A DNA stretch of 64,000 nt from assembly GCA_003640385.1 (NCBI GenBank), contig RCAB01000230.1, forward strand, positions 33,633-97,632, written 5' to 3'. The stretch comes from Setaria digitata (taxonomy: Eukaryota > Nematoda > Chromadorea > Rhabditida > Setariidae). The position numbers and the translations under genes were made by a program. Within the stretch, counting starts at the first letter, position 1. Each line of letters starts with the position of its first letter. Positions 43,714 through 57,814 of this stretch are shown here, in pieces. Below the pieces are notes generated by a model. The model saw nothing but the letters and a program-made list of their open reading frames with translations. It did not search any database and was not told the origin of the DNA.

Positions 43714-46700
43714 AAAATTAACAACATGCGCGCATTATTATCATTGGATATTGAAAATTTTTTTGAATGGAACTTTCCAAAACGAAAAAAGATAATGCGA
43801 TGGAGCACCGAGAAATTCAATCAAATGGTTGAATTTTAATTTGGTAAAAGATTTGACAAGTCGTTTGTCAACATAAGTAAACATTTGGTACATTTTTTAC
43901 GAGTAAGCCGATTATAGAAGATGAGGGAAAAGATTTTTGCTCAAAATAAATTCTTTTTAAAATTACTTGCTCTGCGTCTTTTCATCACTTTTCGTCGGGA
44001 AAGATTGAGAAAGATGGAGAAAGAACGAGAAAAAAAGGCAGTGAGAGAAGGAAAGGAAGTTGAGCATCATTCATTGGAAAAGATTTGAGAAAGATAAAAA
44101 GTAAAAGAGAAAGAACGAGGTAAAATAGTGCGAAAAGAAAAAGGAGAAAATGAATAATTTGGTAAAAAGTACAATAATTAAAATTATTAAAGTTGATATA
44201 TTTGGATAATAAATCATATTCCATGATAGAGAGATAAAACAGTTATTCATTAATGGCAATTGTAAATAATTATGCAACAGTTAATTGATCTCAAACGGAG
44301 AATACTAAAAGGTATTAATTTGTATTAATTAGTCATTGCAAAGCAAAATGAATTAAATGCTACTTGAAAATAAACTTTTATTCTCTTCATTCTCTAAATT
44401 CTTTCTCCGCTTTTATGCATGAATTTTTTCCTAAATTCTTAATGAATTTTAACTAAAAACTGAATAGGAAGAAATTGGTGATGCAACAATTGAACTAACC
44501 AATCAATCAATATTTGATACGATCATGATTCAATATTTTTAAAAGATTAGAGGAAACAAAAAAATGCATGTTTTGAATGAAGAAAAAAATAAAAATGGAA
44601 ATAATCCTAAGTAGTCATTAACTTTTGATATTTTAGGATTTAATAAGAAGTAAAAGAGGTGCAAAAGCTAACAAACGCAGATTTTGTTCTTTTTGCAAAA
44701 AAAAAACGACATTTTTAAAAAAAGGTTCAGTTTTTTTTTTCTTCCTTTCTGAAAGTTGAAGAAAATTTAAAAAATTCACTTTTTGAAAAATTAATCTTTT
44801 TTTGCATCTTTTCCTTATTTTTGTAATTCCTTTACATTTGTTCGATAAATGGCCGTGCAAAATAATGAATTACAAATAAAAAAGTGCTATAGTTAGGAAA
44901 AGAATTATTCAAAAGAATACAGACAGGTTTTTTTTCCCCTTCATTTTCTCCCTTCCCCTTTCTTCTCACTCTCTTTTTTTCATTATCATTTCTTCTTCCT
45001 TTTTTTTGCTCACCTTTTTCGCTGCGTTTATAATTAGGCCTATTTATTTAATGATGGTTACTTTAAATACACGGTATTGATTTCTTCTGATTTATAATGA
45101 TATGTATGTGATAAAGGAACTGATAAAAAGAGGCTAGAAATAAAAGAATGGGAAAGATTGACTGAAAAGAGGACAAGACTTTAGGCTTTAATTTTTTTTT
45201 CTCTCTCTCTTCTGTAAATATGTAACAGTTTTTGTCAACAACATCACATAATAAAGTTTGTAGTTTGAAAATTTGTTAAATCTTCTTAGACTTTCCCTTC
45301 TTTTTATTCATTTCAAAAAAAAAAAGGCATGCAAATTTTTGAAAGACCATTGGGCAAAAGAAAACTTTTCATTTATATTCTTCAAAAGAAACGAAAAATA
45401 ATAAGAAATTAAAGAAACCATTTTAGCAGATGCTAGTTTTGTTCAGTGTCTAAATCATCGTGTAATAATGATTAATTATTAACTTGGACATAATTTAATT
45501 TTAGTATAACTAGCAGCAGTAATTATTTTCATTGTAATGCAATATTAGCGATATCTAATTAATTAGATTATTAGATAGTAATTAAGAAAATTTAAATATT
45601 TTTTTCTTAACCAGTTCGGCCGATTAATTTGCATTGTAACATCGATCGAGACCACTAAAAAAAAAAGGAAAAAAGAAAAAAACTTTCGTAAATTGTTTCA
45701 GAATAATTTATTATCATTATTTTTGGAAAACAAAAATGAAGTTTTTTTCAATAATTTACAAAAAATTTCATGTTTTTTTTTTCATAACAAGTGAACGGAA
45801 GAAAAAAAGGAATTGGAAGATTTAATAAATTTTCAAGTCATAAAAACAATTTCGCCGAAATTAATTTCTAATAATGCAGATTCTTACATATTCATAAAAA
45901 AGAAAAAACCTAAGGCCTAAAGCCTTGTTCTCTTTGTCAATCTTTTCCATTCTTACATTTCCAGTCTCTTTTTATCAGTTCTATTATCACATATCATTAT
46001 AAATCAGAAGAAATCAATATCATGTATTCAAAAATTCTTACCATTAAATAAGCCTAATTATGAAAGCTGGAAAAAGATGAACAAAAAAGGAAAGAATTAG
46101 TAAGAGCGAATTTTAAGAATGGGTGAGACTTACTAATTAGGAAAATATCGCTACTGTAATTTGCATAACACTAGTGAATATTTATTCTTCGCCTTAATAC
46201 TATTCCGATTAGTCATCCAGAAATTATGATAATGATGTTAATTATTATTCTTATGCAGTAATACAAGTTGAATAAAAGTTAATTTCAAATTTTCAAACAC
46301 AATTAAATCTTCTTCGGAAGCATATATACATATATAAAGAAAGATTATTTTACTGCCAAATATTTTTCAAACAAAAATCAAGCTTCCCGAGAATTAAGAA
46401 ATTGAAAAAAGAATTTAAAAAATCAATAACTGAAATGAAAAGAAATCCATCGTTTTGCACTTTCATTTTGCTTACTGGAAAGTGAGCATTGTGATGAAAA
46501 GAATTAACGAAATGTTGGAAAATGTTTTTTTTTTTCTTTTTTCACCTTAAAAGGGAACGAAATTATCAATTAGTCAATAATGAGAAGTGAAAATAGCAAT
46601 TTATATAAAGGTAAAATATTTTGAGGTAGAAAAATTATTTGTTCGATTTTTCAGGTAGGAGAAAAAAGATACTGCTCAAAATTCATTATTTCCTTTTATA

Positions 46701-49700
46701 ATTTTAAATTGATTAACTAAGATTGGTCAATTTCATGAAGTCAGAATTAATGGCTCGAAAGTACTTATGTGTTAGCTAAAAATAAATTAATAAATTTTAA
46801 TTCAACCGAGCGAAGTTGTAATTACCAATATCAGATTGGCGAAAAAAAAAAGAAAATAACAAATATACGCTGATACAGGTGTTAATTAGGTCATTCTTCA
46901 GTGATACACTGATAAAGAAATAGCCAGGTAATTTTTACGTATTTAACGTTATTGTGATATTATTTATATTCACTGATATCACATTTATCACTTTCTTACT
47001 GATTCTTTTGTTCTTCATCATTCCCAATCTACTCCCGGTTTATACAGATATATATGAATCTGAAAGATGAAACTGGCAAGACAAGATGGCATTATCATAT
47101 AGCAAAAATAATAATAATATGAGAATAATGAATTATCAGTTAGCAAAATGATATGATAATGCTGAGAGATGATAAAGATGGCAAAAAAAAAAACCTAGAA
47201 AGAAAATAAATTTCACAGGAAAACGAAGATACCTCGTGCTGCCATCCTTCATTCACCTAACGATTCGTCTTCCTCTTCCTCCTTAATTTGTTTCTCTTTC
47301 CTTAATCATTATCACAAATTGGTCTATTTCTGCCGAAAATGTCTAGCTATGGACTAGATGGATGTTAGTTAATCTGTCACTTTGTCGTCTTTCTCTCATC
47401 TTATAGACTTAGAGCTTATCTGAAATGAATGTAAACAATAAGTGTTACTATAGTTTGGGCAGAAAATTGAAAGGAGGAAAAGAACGAAATTACCTTCCAA
47501 TCCTTCCACTTCCTCCCACAAATATTTTAATTTCAATTAAAAATTATTTCACTAATGACAGTTGGAAAAAAAAAGAGAAAAGAAGCGAAATTTATGCTTA
47601 AATTTTTGTATAAAATTAGTTTTTAATTAAGAAAACTCTTTAAATGAAAATTAAAAATTAGAAGCTTGAAAACAACAGTAAAGGCATGATAAATAGATAA
47701 TAAGGTGACAATGACATAATAGTTGTAGTTGAGAGAATTTTGAGATCTTTTGAAACTTTTTTATTTTTTACAATTTCTATTTTTAAAAAAGTGCAAAAAT
47801 AATGCATAACGTTTTCAAGATTAAATTATATCCTATCATGATAGCAACCAAGAATTTAATTTGTTTTTTTTTTTTATATTTAATTTAAGTATGCCTTATT
47901 CTCGAAAAAATTGACGTATGAAAAAATTTTTTCATTTTATGATTAAGATTAATTTATCTTATTAAGACACGTTATTTTACCTAGGTTTTTTTTTTTCCTA
48001 TTCCATAATATATACGCAAAGTCAGCTAGATCAGTATTCTTAGTTTCTTCTTCCTTTTGAAAATCTTATGAACTAAATAATGGCATTTATTCAAAAGAGT
48101 CTCTTAGGCACAATCCATGAATAAAGAGGTTTTCATCGCTTTTTTTTTTCACTAAATTTCTAAAAAGTGTTTACAAATTGTCACATTTGATAATTTTCAT
48201 TTATTCATTACTTTCATCCAACGAATTTGTCACCATCGAGAATTTTCACCCAAATTGGCCACTTTTTTAAAGTCATTATTATGAGTAAAATTAAAATAAC
48301 TTCATTCATTTTTTTCTTTTTTTTGACAGAAAGCTTCAGCCATTTTATTTCTTGATAAATTTGAACGAAGAAAAAAGAAGCAAAATGATAGTAGATTTTG
48401 AGCTAAATTTTTCAGTTTGAACGAAAAATGAAAGAAAGCATAAAAGTTTTATGTGTGGAATATTTTATTCCAATACATGCGAAAAATTATACAACAGTCG
48501 TTTCTTAATTTATTGCATTCCTCATGTTTCATAATTAACAGTAGCCGTTTTTTTTTTCCATAATTTTTATCATTTATTTTTCTTTTTGCAGTACTTTAAT
48601 TCAACTATTCCGTTGCAATTATATATTAATTACTTATCTTCCTTACACTTATCTTGCTTCATTTAAATAAGAAGTTGAACTGCTAGAAAATGGCAATAAT
48701 TAATGAAATAAATGCAAAAATTTTATCACTAATAATAATTAAAAATCTGAAAAACTAATGATATTATTAAAAACTAGAAAAGAAAAGACCGCAACATCTC
48801 ATTTTCGTCATAATGCTACAATAGCTAGAGGATAAAAGTAATTTGCTTTGAAGTGAATAGTTTTTAGAACTAATAAGTACTTTATTAAGTAGTTCGATAT
48901 TTCTTGCAAAAAAAAAAATCCATTTTTTTTGAGTCGTTACGCTATTTCACTATTTTTTCGCAAATGATATAATGATTGGATGAAAAAAAAAAATTCCTTT
49001 GAGGAATATTTTCCATTTCTTTTCCCAAAGAATTTTCGGCAAAATATTATCACTATGATAAAATATATTTGCCAGGAGACGAAATGAAATTTAATTTTCG
49101 CACATACTGAGTGATAAATGAACAAAGTTTATTAGTTTATTAAATAAAAGTTAATGAAAGAAATTGCTTTAAAAATTTTTAAAACTAAAGATGAAATGAA
49201 AGCATTGATATTTTCTCTTTTTTTTCTCATTAGCATTTAGCTAAACGTTGTCAAAAACAATTAGTTTATTTGCAATAATGATTAAAGTAATGGAAAATAT
49301 GCTAATCAATTATGAATGATTATAAACACATTAAATGACGGAATGGAAAGACGACGACAGCATTTTCATATTAAAGATAATTAAATATAATTTCTTGGAA
49401 ATAAATATTTCTGATAAAAGATTTTAGCTTCTTTAGCTCAGAAAATTATAACTTTATTTTTGTAGATTGCAAAAACATTTTTTCCTCTTCTCAAATAATT
49501 CTCTTCCTTCAAATTCTTTTTTTTATTTTTTAAATTTAAAAAAAAAATTACAAATTGGTCACGCAAACAAATAACCTTTTTTGGTTAATTCAGATGAATT
49601 AGTTCAATTTTCCATTCTTTTTCTATGGAATAATAAATAAATAAGAAGCATGTAGGAAATAAGTGGATAAATAATAAATAAACATATATACAACGAAGAC

Positions 49701-52700
49701 AACAGATGCAATTTTTGAAAATAAAATGAACATTTTTACAAAACAGTACATGATTTCTTCGGCCAAAAAATTATAATTCCCATTTTTGCAAAACTGTAAC
49801 AATAAACATTCTATTTGCATAACAGATTCGGTTCTTTTTTCAAGTAAAAAAATTACGATAATTGATGATTATCATAGATGAATGATTTACTAACTGTTTC
49901 TGGCAATGTTAAACAAATTGCTAAGGAATATAAAGTTTTATACAATTCCAATATACTTTTACGTTTGAAGAATTTAGCTTTCATATGATTGGAATAAAAG
50001 TTAAATTTTTACGATGGTGAAAGAATTTCGAATAAGTGTTGGTTGCAAGTGATAAATTTGAATTCCTACAATTTAATGAAAAAGTTACCAGTCGTTACGC
50101 TAGTCATATTGATATTTTTGTCTAATTTCATTATTGTTTTTTTTTTTTAATTATACAAATTTAATACCATTTAGTCTTAATTACATTTGTTTTTAAATAG
50201 GATACGCAGGTATAGAAGAAAAGGTACAAATATACTGATAGAAATGAAGAAAAAACAAGAAAATAATTGAAGGGTTGAGAAAGGTTTCCAGTTTCACGAG
50301 ACAGGACCTCTCATTTACTTCATTTTTTTTTTTAATTAAAAGAAAAATTGAAATCATATAATGTGTTCGAAATGGGTGGCAAAAGTGATGAGAACTGTTG
50401 CAGGAAATCCTGTTATACTGCGAAGCTCATCATTCATAAAAATATTTGATTGATAAAAAAGAAAAACAAAAATGAACACCCTGCTGATGAAATTTCGCAC
50501 AAATTAATATTTATTATAAATTCATTTTAAATTACCAAAAATTTTCATCTTACATTTTTACAATGTTAGAATTTTTCATTTATAGCTACAACTATTTATT
50601 GCTGTTAGTTATTGACATAAATTTGAAGATTTATTTTTGAAGAAACTCACTGTGAAGTGGTTTTGGAAAAAATCATTAAGAATGTACAGCAAACACTAGC
50701 TAAAGCCAAAATAAGTCAGCGATTAGAATTGGAATTAATTAATCATATTATTAAAACAAATAATTTAGTATTTAGTGTAATTCGATGATGCTTATGCTCA
50801 TATATAATGTATTTATCCATTACACATGATTCTAAGAAAAACTAAACGGAATCTTGATTAGATTCATCATCAAGATCTACAAATCTAATCAGTTTCTTAA
50901 CAACCATCAGTAAACTCACGAATTTTAAAATAATTTAATTTAAACTGTGAAAGAAATCAATTTAATTTTAAATTTATGAGCATAAAATATAATGAACAAG
51001 GATGCAACTGAATACAAAAGCATATATGTTTTATAGCTTAAGCTATAGATAAACGGTTTGTATTTTATTAAGTCTAATTATACAAATTAGTAAAAATATA
51101 ATTTAGGGATCAAATAGTTGATAAACTCCAAAAGAAAAAAAGTCGTTCCATGAAACTAATTTTATGCAGCATTTATTCACGAAAAAAAGAGACCTTTACG
51201 CTTTCCGAGTATAAAATATAACTTTTAAAAAGTTTTTAATAGAAATTTGAATATAATCAGTGTATTTTTTAATATATCTCATTATATTTTTAATGCATTG
51301 AAATGAATCATAAAATTCCAAATTGACGAATCATAAAAGTTTCACATCCCATTGATATTTTTCACGTTTCTATTAACTAAAAAAAGAAAGCGAAAAAAAA
51401 ATTAAAAACTAAAATTAAAAATAGCTTTACAACAGTACTTAAAAAAAATTCAAATGAGAAAAAAAAAAGAAGAAAATCGTTAAATAAGAAAAGAAAAAAA
51501 AAACAATTTCTATTCTTTACATATCACTTTTTGCTGTTGTTAACAAAACACATTTTCATTTATATTTCTCAACGATTCCATTTGAAATATTCATTATGAA
51601 TTTTCGACTCACAAACAAAAAGAATTTAGGCCGTCATTTTTTTTTTTTTGCATTTTTTCTGAAAATTTTTTTTTTTTTTACTATGAAATTTCCTTATCAC
51701 ATAAGCTTTAAAAACGGAACAGCAATTTTTTGAGCAAAAAATGAAAAAAGAATTTAAGCATATTTAAAATTTTAACCAATTTTAGAAGATAAAATGAATG
51801 GAATATAACTGAAACATCCTTCGTACTCATTTAGGGGCATATTTACTATTTTGTAGTATATTTGTTATTTTTCTCTTAAAAATTTTACATATCTGCAGGA
51901 AATGTCAACCGAAAGTAGGAGTTAGCCGGATCATTAAGATGATTGATCTTCTCCATTTTTCCGGAAGCAATGCTTGCAAATAGATATGAGAAAATTTGGG
52001 TGAACAACTAGAACTACCTGTTTCTTTCAAGTGATATCAAGAGTTGTACATTTTGGCTCCTTTCTTTTCTCTCTTCGATCTCCTTTCGCCTAAAAATCCT
52101 TTTTTTCTTTTCCATTTAATAGAAAAATTGAAACAGAAGTTAAAAATGTCAACTCCGAATCTTAATTAGAAATCGGTGTTATAAAATTGTAGAAATTTAG
52201 CATTTGACCAACTCCCATTTATAGAATAATTTGATTATTGAATTTAGAGAAATGTAAAAATGAAGAATTAATTTCCAAAATTTCGAAAATTTTTTGAACC
52301 ATTTTACATTCAAAGTTGTCATTAATTTAATAAGTGCAGAATATACAGTCAATTAAAATTTGATTGAATTTATAAGATTGATAATTACATTAAAATTTGC
52401 AACACTAACTGTTGCAATGGAAGATGGCACAAAAGCAATTAAAAAAAAATGGAAAATTTTCCATTATTTCATTAAAAATTTCTTGGAAAAGTTGGAAATT
52501 TTAAATTGGAAGAGAAGAGAATTTGACAACGTAAATTTGTTTGGAAAGTTAACGGAATACACGATTATAATGATATTTTAAGACAGTTGAATTACTCGTA
52601 AAGTTTACATAAATCAGTGATGTGAAAGTATAGCTAACTTTTGCTATATTAATAAGTCTTTTTAAATTGACAAATATAATTTGTCCATATAATTAACAGA

Positions 52701-54416
52701 TCATTTCATCTGTAAAGTTTACCTCCATCAATGGAAAATTCTCCTTTTTTCTCTTTTTTTTTTTATTTTTTCAAAAATATTAATAATTATGAGTTAGTTA
52801 ATTGCTCAATCGGTTCCTTCAAAATAAAATTAACGATAGGATATAAGAGGTATTTTTAAGAAGTAAAAAGTGCAGGTAATTTCCGAGAGAAAGTTTCCTT
52901 CCTCCCTTATAAAATGATTACTTTTATTTCTTTTTTTTTTTTTTTTTTTTTTGCTATATTTAAGTTAAAATTTAGAGAATAAATGATAACAAGAACAAAA
53001 GGAGCAGAGAGTTCTTAAGGAAGTCATATAATCCCTGATCAAATATTTTCAAATTATGCTCCATTATATCTTGTGAGGAAAGAGCTGAGAAGAGAAAATC
53101 AGGAAAACGCTTCATAATTCCGAAAATCTCAAAAATAAAACAAACATATCTAATTGTTCATTTTGCTGTTTAGCTTCTTTTTCAAAGTTTAAATGTTTAG
53201 CTATTTTTTTTTTTTTTCGAGTCGAATGTTCAAGTATTCGAAAAAAAAAAAAAAAAAAAGGAGAAAAAATGACTGATAGCATTGAGAATTTCTTGTAAAA
53301 TTTGAAAAGCGTGATAAAGTTTTTATATTTGAAGCAATATATTATGGGAAATTTCCTTATGCCCTTCTGTCTGATCAATTAGTTTGATGCATATTCATTA
53401 ACAAATAATGATTTTATTAAGTTTTTACTTTGCTACCTGACATATCAGCAGAATTTGTAGATGATGATCAGTTCTATATTTTTGGAATTAAAAATCCACA
53501 GAAATTTTATCCAAACTATATATTAATTCTACTAAAAATTGCCTCATCGCTATATAAAATATAATGTGTTAAAATTAAATGAAAATGAAGTAAGAGAGAA
53601 GAAGTATGTTGGTAACAATAATAAAGGGAAGGAAATTATTATGACAGGGAAAGGTGAAATACACTCGCAACAACGACTGATAGATAGCTTGTCAATCATT
53701 TCAGGATGGGATAAGAAGATTATCATCTTCAGGCTATCACAGTGGTGGTAAACCTTAAAACTGTTCCTTTTTTTTTTTTCCCCCTCTTTCAGCTTCTTTT
53801 TTCTTTTTTCATTTCGAACTTATCCACTTTTGATTTCTTTAAAAGAAAAAGACTAAAGTGAATATTTGAAGTGATTTGCTAGCCATCCGTAAAATGATAA
53901 TTATTCGTCATACTTGATCAGTCTAAAAACTGTCCAGAAAGTAATTTCATTGAAAATTCCAACTAACAATCCTAATTGTATCGCAAAATTTGACATAGTG
54001 GATGGCAGGATAAAATGCTGGCAAAAATGGCGAAATATCGGAAGTAGCGATGAATTCGTTAGTATAAAAAACGAAATAAAATGAAGAAAAAGGAACCTTA
54101 AGAGATTTTAAAATCTTACTTTGGGAAGCAAATTCCTCATAACCAAATACAACTTATCATTTAAATGATGAATTTAAATTAGCAAAATCGGAAACTTTAA
54201 GAGACAGTACTGGAAAATAACTGCAAAATATTTCACATTTTTATAACAGGGAGTTCATTAAATTAATTTTTAAACATTTAAAAAACATTTTGTCACCAAT
54301 CATTTTTTGAATCGGAATTGTTTATTCACAACCGGACTCTGTTACATGATTAAAATGTACAACATGGAAACGCATACAACGTCAAAGATGCCATTACACT
54401 GTCTTCGCTTCTCCTG

Positions 54417-54438
54417 ATGATAAGCAACAGCTTATCAT
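54417..54438. repeat. Perfect 9-bp hairpin containing GATA cores
   Basis: ATGATAAGC, loop AACA, GCTTATCAT. Each arm contains TGATAAG, so the element is also a palindromic pair of GATA-factor sites. Another TGATAAGC follows about 60 bp downstream. Confidence 0.5.
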
Positions 54439-55545
54439 TTGCTCCGTGGTTCGTTAATCCTTGCCATATTTATCGTTAAAAAGTCTCTGATAAGCATGAA
54501 ATGTTCTCTCGTTACGGTAATTATTGATTTATTAAAAATTTTAGTTTATTATAAAAAGAGTTTTTCTTTTTAAGGACAAAATTTTCGGCCAATTTTTCAT
54601 ATTTTTATTAAAAAAGTTTATTTACGTTTTTAAGTTACGATAATTTTTGTCGTTGGTTAAGAGATTTTCATCATATTTTATACACATGAATTTAGAAAAA
54701 TTGGTTGAAAGTTTACAGAGAAGAAATTTCAATTAAAATTGATGAAATTTGGTTGGAGAAATTTTTTCCGATAAAATTTAAAAATTACATTATAGCAGTT
54801 ATCATCAGCTTATTCCAAACAAGCATATAAATAAATCTGCTACCGGAAGTTCACATTTTTACATATAATTTTTTTTTTTGGATTCATATTTTAATTTAGC
54901 GTCATATACAGTAATATTTTATTTAATTTAAGTTACTGCAAATGAAATGGCAATTTAATCGATTCATAGAAGCATACTGAAATATAAGAAGAGGATAAAA
55001 ACGTAACCAACTACATGACACAATACTAGAGCAATTTGAAATTGCTACAGGAAATATGAAAATGAGCAATTGTTCTAAATTTCTTTGATAGAAAATGACA
55101 ATCGTTTCGATATTTAAATATTATATTCTAAAAAAAAAAAATGAATTCTTAAATATGCAAGAGACACACAGAAATGATACTTCTAGCAAGTTAGTGTGGA
55201 GATAATCCATTGTGATTATATTTAAAAAAGAGTGAGAAAAGTTCTAATATTTTTGAAAAAAATACATATGCATATGAAAAAAAAGAAGATTTTTCCAACT
55301 TTTCGTCAGGAGAAAAAAAAAAGAAATTCAAAAAAGAAAAGAAAAAACCTTTGTAAAATCCATTTTTCCTTTAAAGCAAATATTTGAAGAAAAAAAAGTT
55401 AAGTACAGTAGAAAAGAGTATGGAGGAAAGACGGAAGACATGAAGATGGAAAGGGAAATATAATTTGAAATGAAACGAAGGGATAAGGTTGGAAAAAAGT
55501 AGAATATTACGATGAATTTTTCTTCTCTTTCATTTGCTCTTTTTA

Positions 55546-55581
<36 letters not shown>

Positions 55582-55590
55582 AGAGAAAGA
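55546..55590. repeat. (GA)n microsatellite
   Basis: About 45 bp of nearly pure GA dinucleotide with one GGA interruption. Confidence 0.95.
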
Positions 55591-57477
55591 TAAAGGGTAA
55601 GGGATAAACAATGAAAGTTATACTGGAATTTTTTTTTTCTCATCTCCCTCTTTCCCCTCTTTTAGAGAAAATAAGAAAAATTATTCAAATGACTGGAAAG
55701 CATCATTATTATTAGAGAGATATTTAAGCAACCTTAATGATTGGAAGAGGAGTGGTAAATAATAAGAAAAAAGAAATTGAAATAATTTTTCTTTCTCATT
55801 CAGATAAAAAGAAAACTGTAAGTAAGAGAGAAAGAATAAGTGAGAAAAAGGAAGAGAGAGAAAGAGAAGATGAAAAGGTGGAAAAAGGTGAACAACAAAC
55901 ACTTACCGCCTACGAATTATACTTAAGAAAAGCTTTTTAAGAAAGTAAAGCAAACAAATTTTCGTTTGCACAGAGTGGCAGTAATGATCGTTAGAGGACT
56001 CTACTGGTACGTTATATATGTTCGGTAGTTCGTTTTATCAATGGAAAGAGAAATTTTATAAAATTTTAAAACAGCATAAAGCACGGAGAGAGAGTGTGCG
56101 GGGATGAGAGAGGGGAAGGAGAAATGCTCAATTTTATGATGTTTAAATGAATTTGAAATTTCAAAGTCTGTACAATTAAGTAAATAAGAAAAAGCAACGG
56201 AATAGAGTACGAAGAAATACTCATTCAATGACGACAGTTTCTTTCTTTTTCTTTTTTTTTGCTAAAATTATGGAGAAAAAGAATGATATTTTATGTGACA
56301 GTTATATCAATATAAATTTCCTAAATTCTATTACTGAAATTTCATTTTCAACGGTCAAATTAATTCTGAGAAAAAAAGAAAGATCTGACTTCGTTAAATT
56401 CATTACTCAGGACATTTTTCTTCTATCCCTTTAGGTAAAATTAAATGGAATCAATAGCAGAGCTTTCAAGTCCATATCATCATCCATCAAAGGAAACAAA
56501 TTTGGCATAATTTTACCCAACCGATTGAAACAGATGATTAAGAAGTGCAATCGCTAAAATGTTCATGAATGGTTAATGGTTGTTAACGGAACGAAATGTT
56601 AGCTACGAAAAAACGAATGTTCAAAAATTTTAAAAGCTTCAAATTTAAAAGCCAAATATTCCAATGTATACTCACAATTAATCATATAAAATTGTTTCAT
56701 CAACAAATAACAATTAAATGACTGTGCGCATTGGTTTTTAAGAAAAATTGCTAATTGAAAAGGAATAGATAAATCTCATCTCCTCATACAATTCCTGATT
56801 CTAGTCTAGCATCAGAATTTAAACGGCAGGATTACAAAGTTCTTCCTTAAATATCAGATAGGACAAACTAACAAATTGTTTCTACTATTAATAGTAATAC
56901 CAAATTTCTTTTCTTTACTTTTTTTAATAAACAGATAGTTTGTAAAAATTTTAAATGACTACGTATGAATTCCTAGTGGAATTAAAACGAAACAAAAGGA
57001 AGCGTTATTCAAGTTGCATCAAACACCCAACAGCCTGATTAACCAATATAATTAATTATGATATTAAATTGCAATAAAACTATTGATATTTTTCATGTGA
57101 TAAAAGTAAAAGAGGGGTTTCACGACATTCATAAACAACATTAATTTCTATTTCTACATTTATTTGAATAAACATATAAAAACGAGAAAGCAAACAGGGC
57201 GAATTAAAATTTATTCACGATTTAATTTCAAGATCAATGACTATAATCTTTTTTTACCGTCAAATAAGAAAAAAAAAAAGCTCCAGATACTTACACCTCT
57301 TAAACGTGAATTAAATTCCCACGATGGTAGTTCGATAGACTACCTCTTTCAAAATATTTTTAATCTTTTTCTAAAACTCTAAACAGTGAAATAAAGTATT
57401 TTTTAAGATAAAAATCAACTAAAAGGGTATGATCAATCAATGTAAATGTCACGGATAATATTTCACGGTCAGCAAAA

Positions 57478-57483
57478 TTTATT
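57478..57483 (-). terminator. Candidate polyadenylation signal for ABHD16A
   Basis: TTTATT on the plus strand reads AATAAA on the minus strand, 332 bp past the ABHD16A stop. It is rather distant, and a closer variant signal is possible. Confidence 0.3.
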
Positions 57484-57814
57484 TTTCAACGTCAAACACC
57501 TACTTTAGTCCGATTACTTGAATGTAAGATTTCATTAGCATTATTTGAAACTGATATTTAACGTCGAAACGTTTAAGATGTATGTGAACAAAAGTACTAT
57601 ATGTTTACGGTTGCTATCAATTTTTCAGCATTACGCAGCACTTTACAGATAATTATATTATAGAAACAGTTTAGCACAGAGGGAGAAAAAGCACTGACAA
57701 ATTCAACAGCAACAGAAATATGCTTGCTATGTTGGAGATTCTTTCACTGCCACTTTTAATGGAGATTCTTCACTGCCACGTTTGTGCTTTCGGCTTTATC
57801 ATATTTTCTTATAT

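Larger units (their letters stand above)
43714..57814. other. 14-kb interval without a recognised gene
   Basis: Only AT-rich sequence, homopolymers, a GA microsatellite and short spurious frames are seen. Because the KH gene may be spliced to a distant 5' exon, this could be its first intron and regulatory region. A minus-strand donor (GCG|GTAAGTG at 55907/55906) is the best candidate end of such an exon. A GC-raised patch with a hairpin lies at 54.35-54.47 kb. Confidence 0.5.

Noticed and set aside
53539..53751. 70-codon plus-strand frame (ends FRLSQWW)
   Set aside because: Not AT-typical at its end, but no family, splice partner or conserved motif was visible.
54445..54465. B-box-like GGTTCGTTAATCC suggesting a tRNA
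   Set aside because: No A box, cloverleaf or acceptor stem could be built around it.
55737..55940. Highly charged KREE-type plus-strand frame
   Set aside because: Produced by GA-rich low complexity next to the (GA)n microsatellite.
57164..57382. 72-codon plus-strand frame downstream of ABHD16A
   Set aside because: Lys/Asn-rich background frame with a poly-Lys A-run; lies in the 3' flank of ABHD16A.
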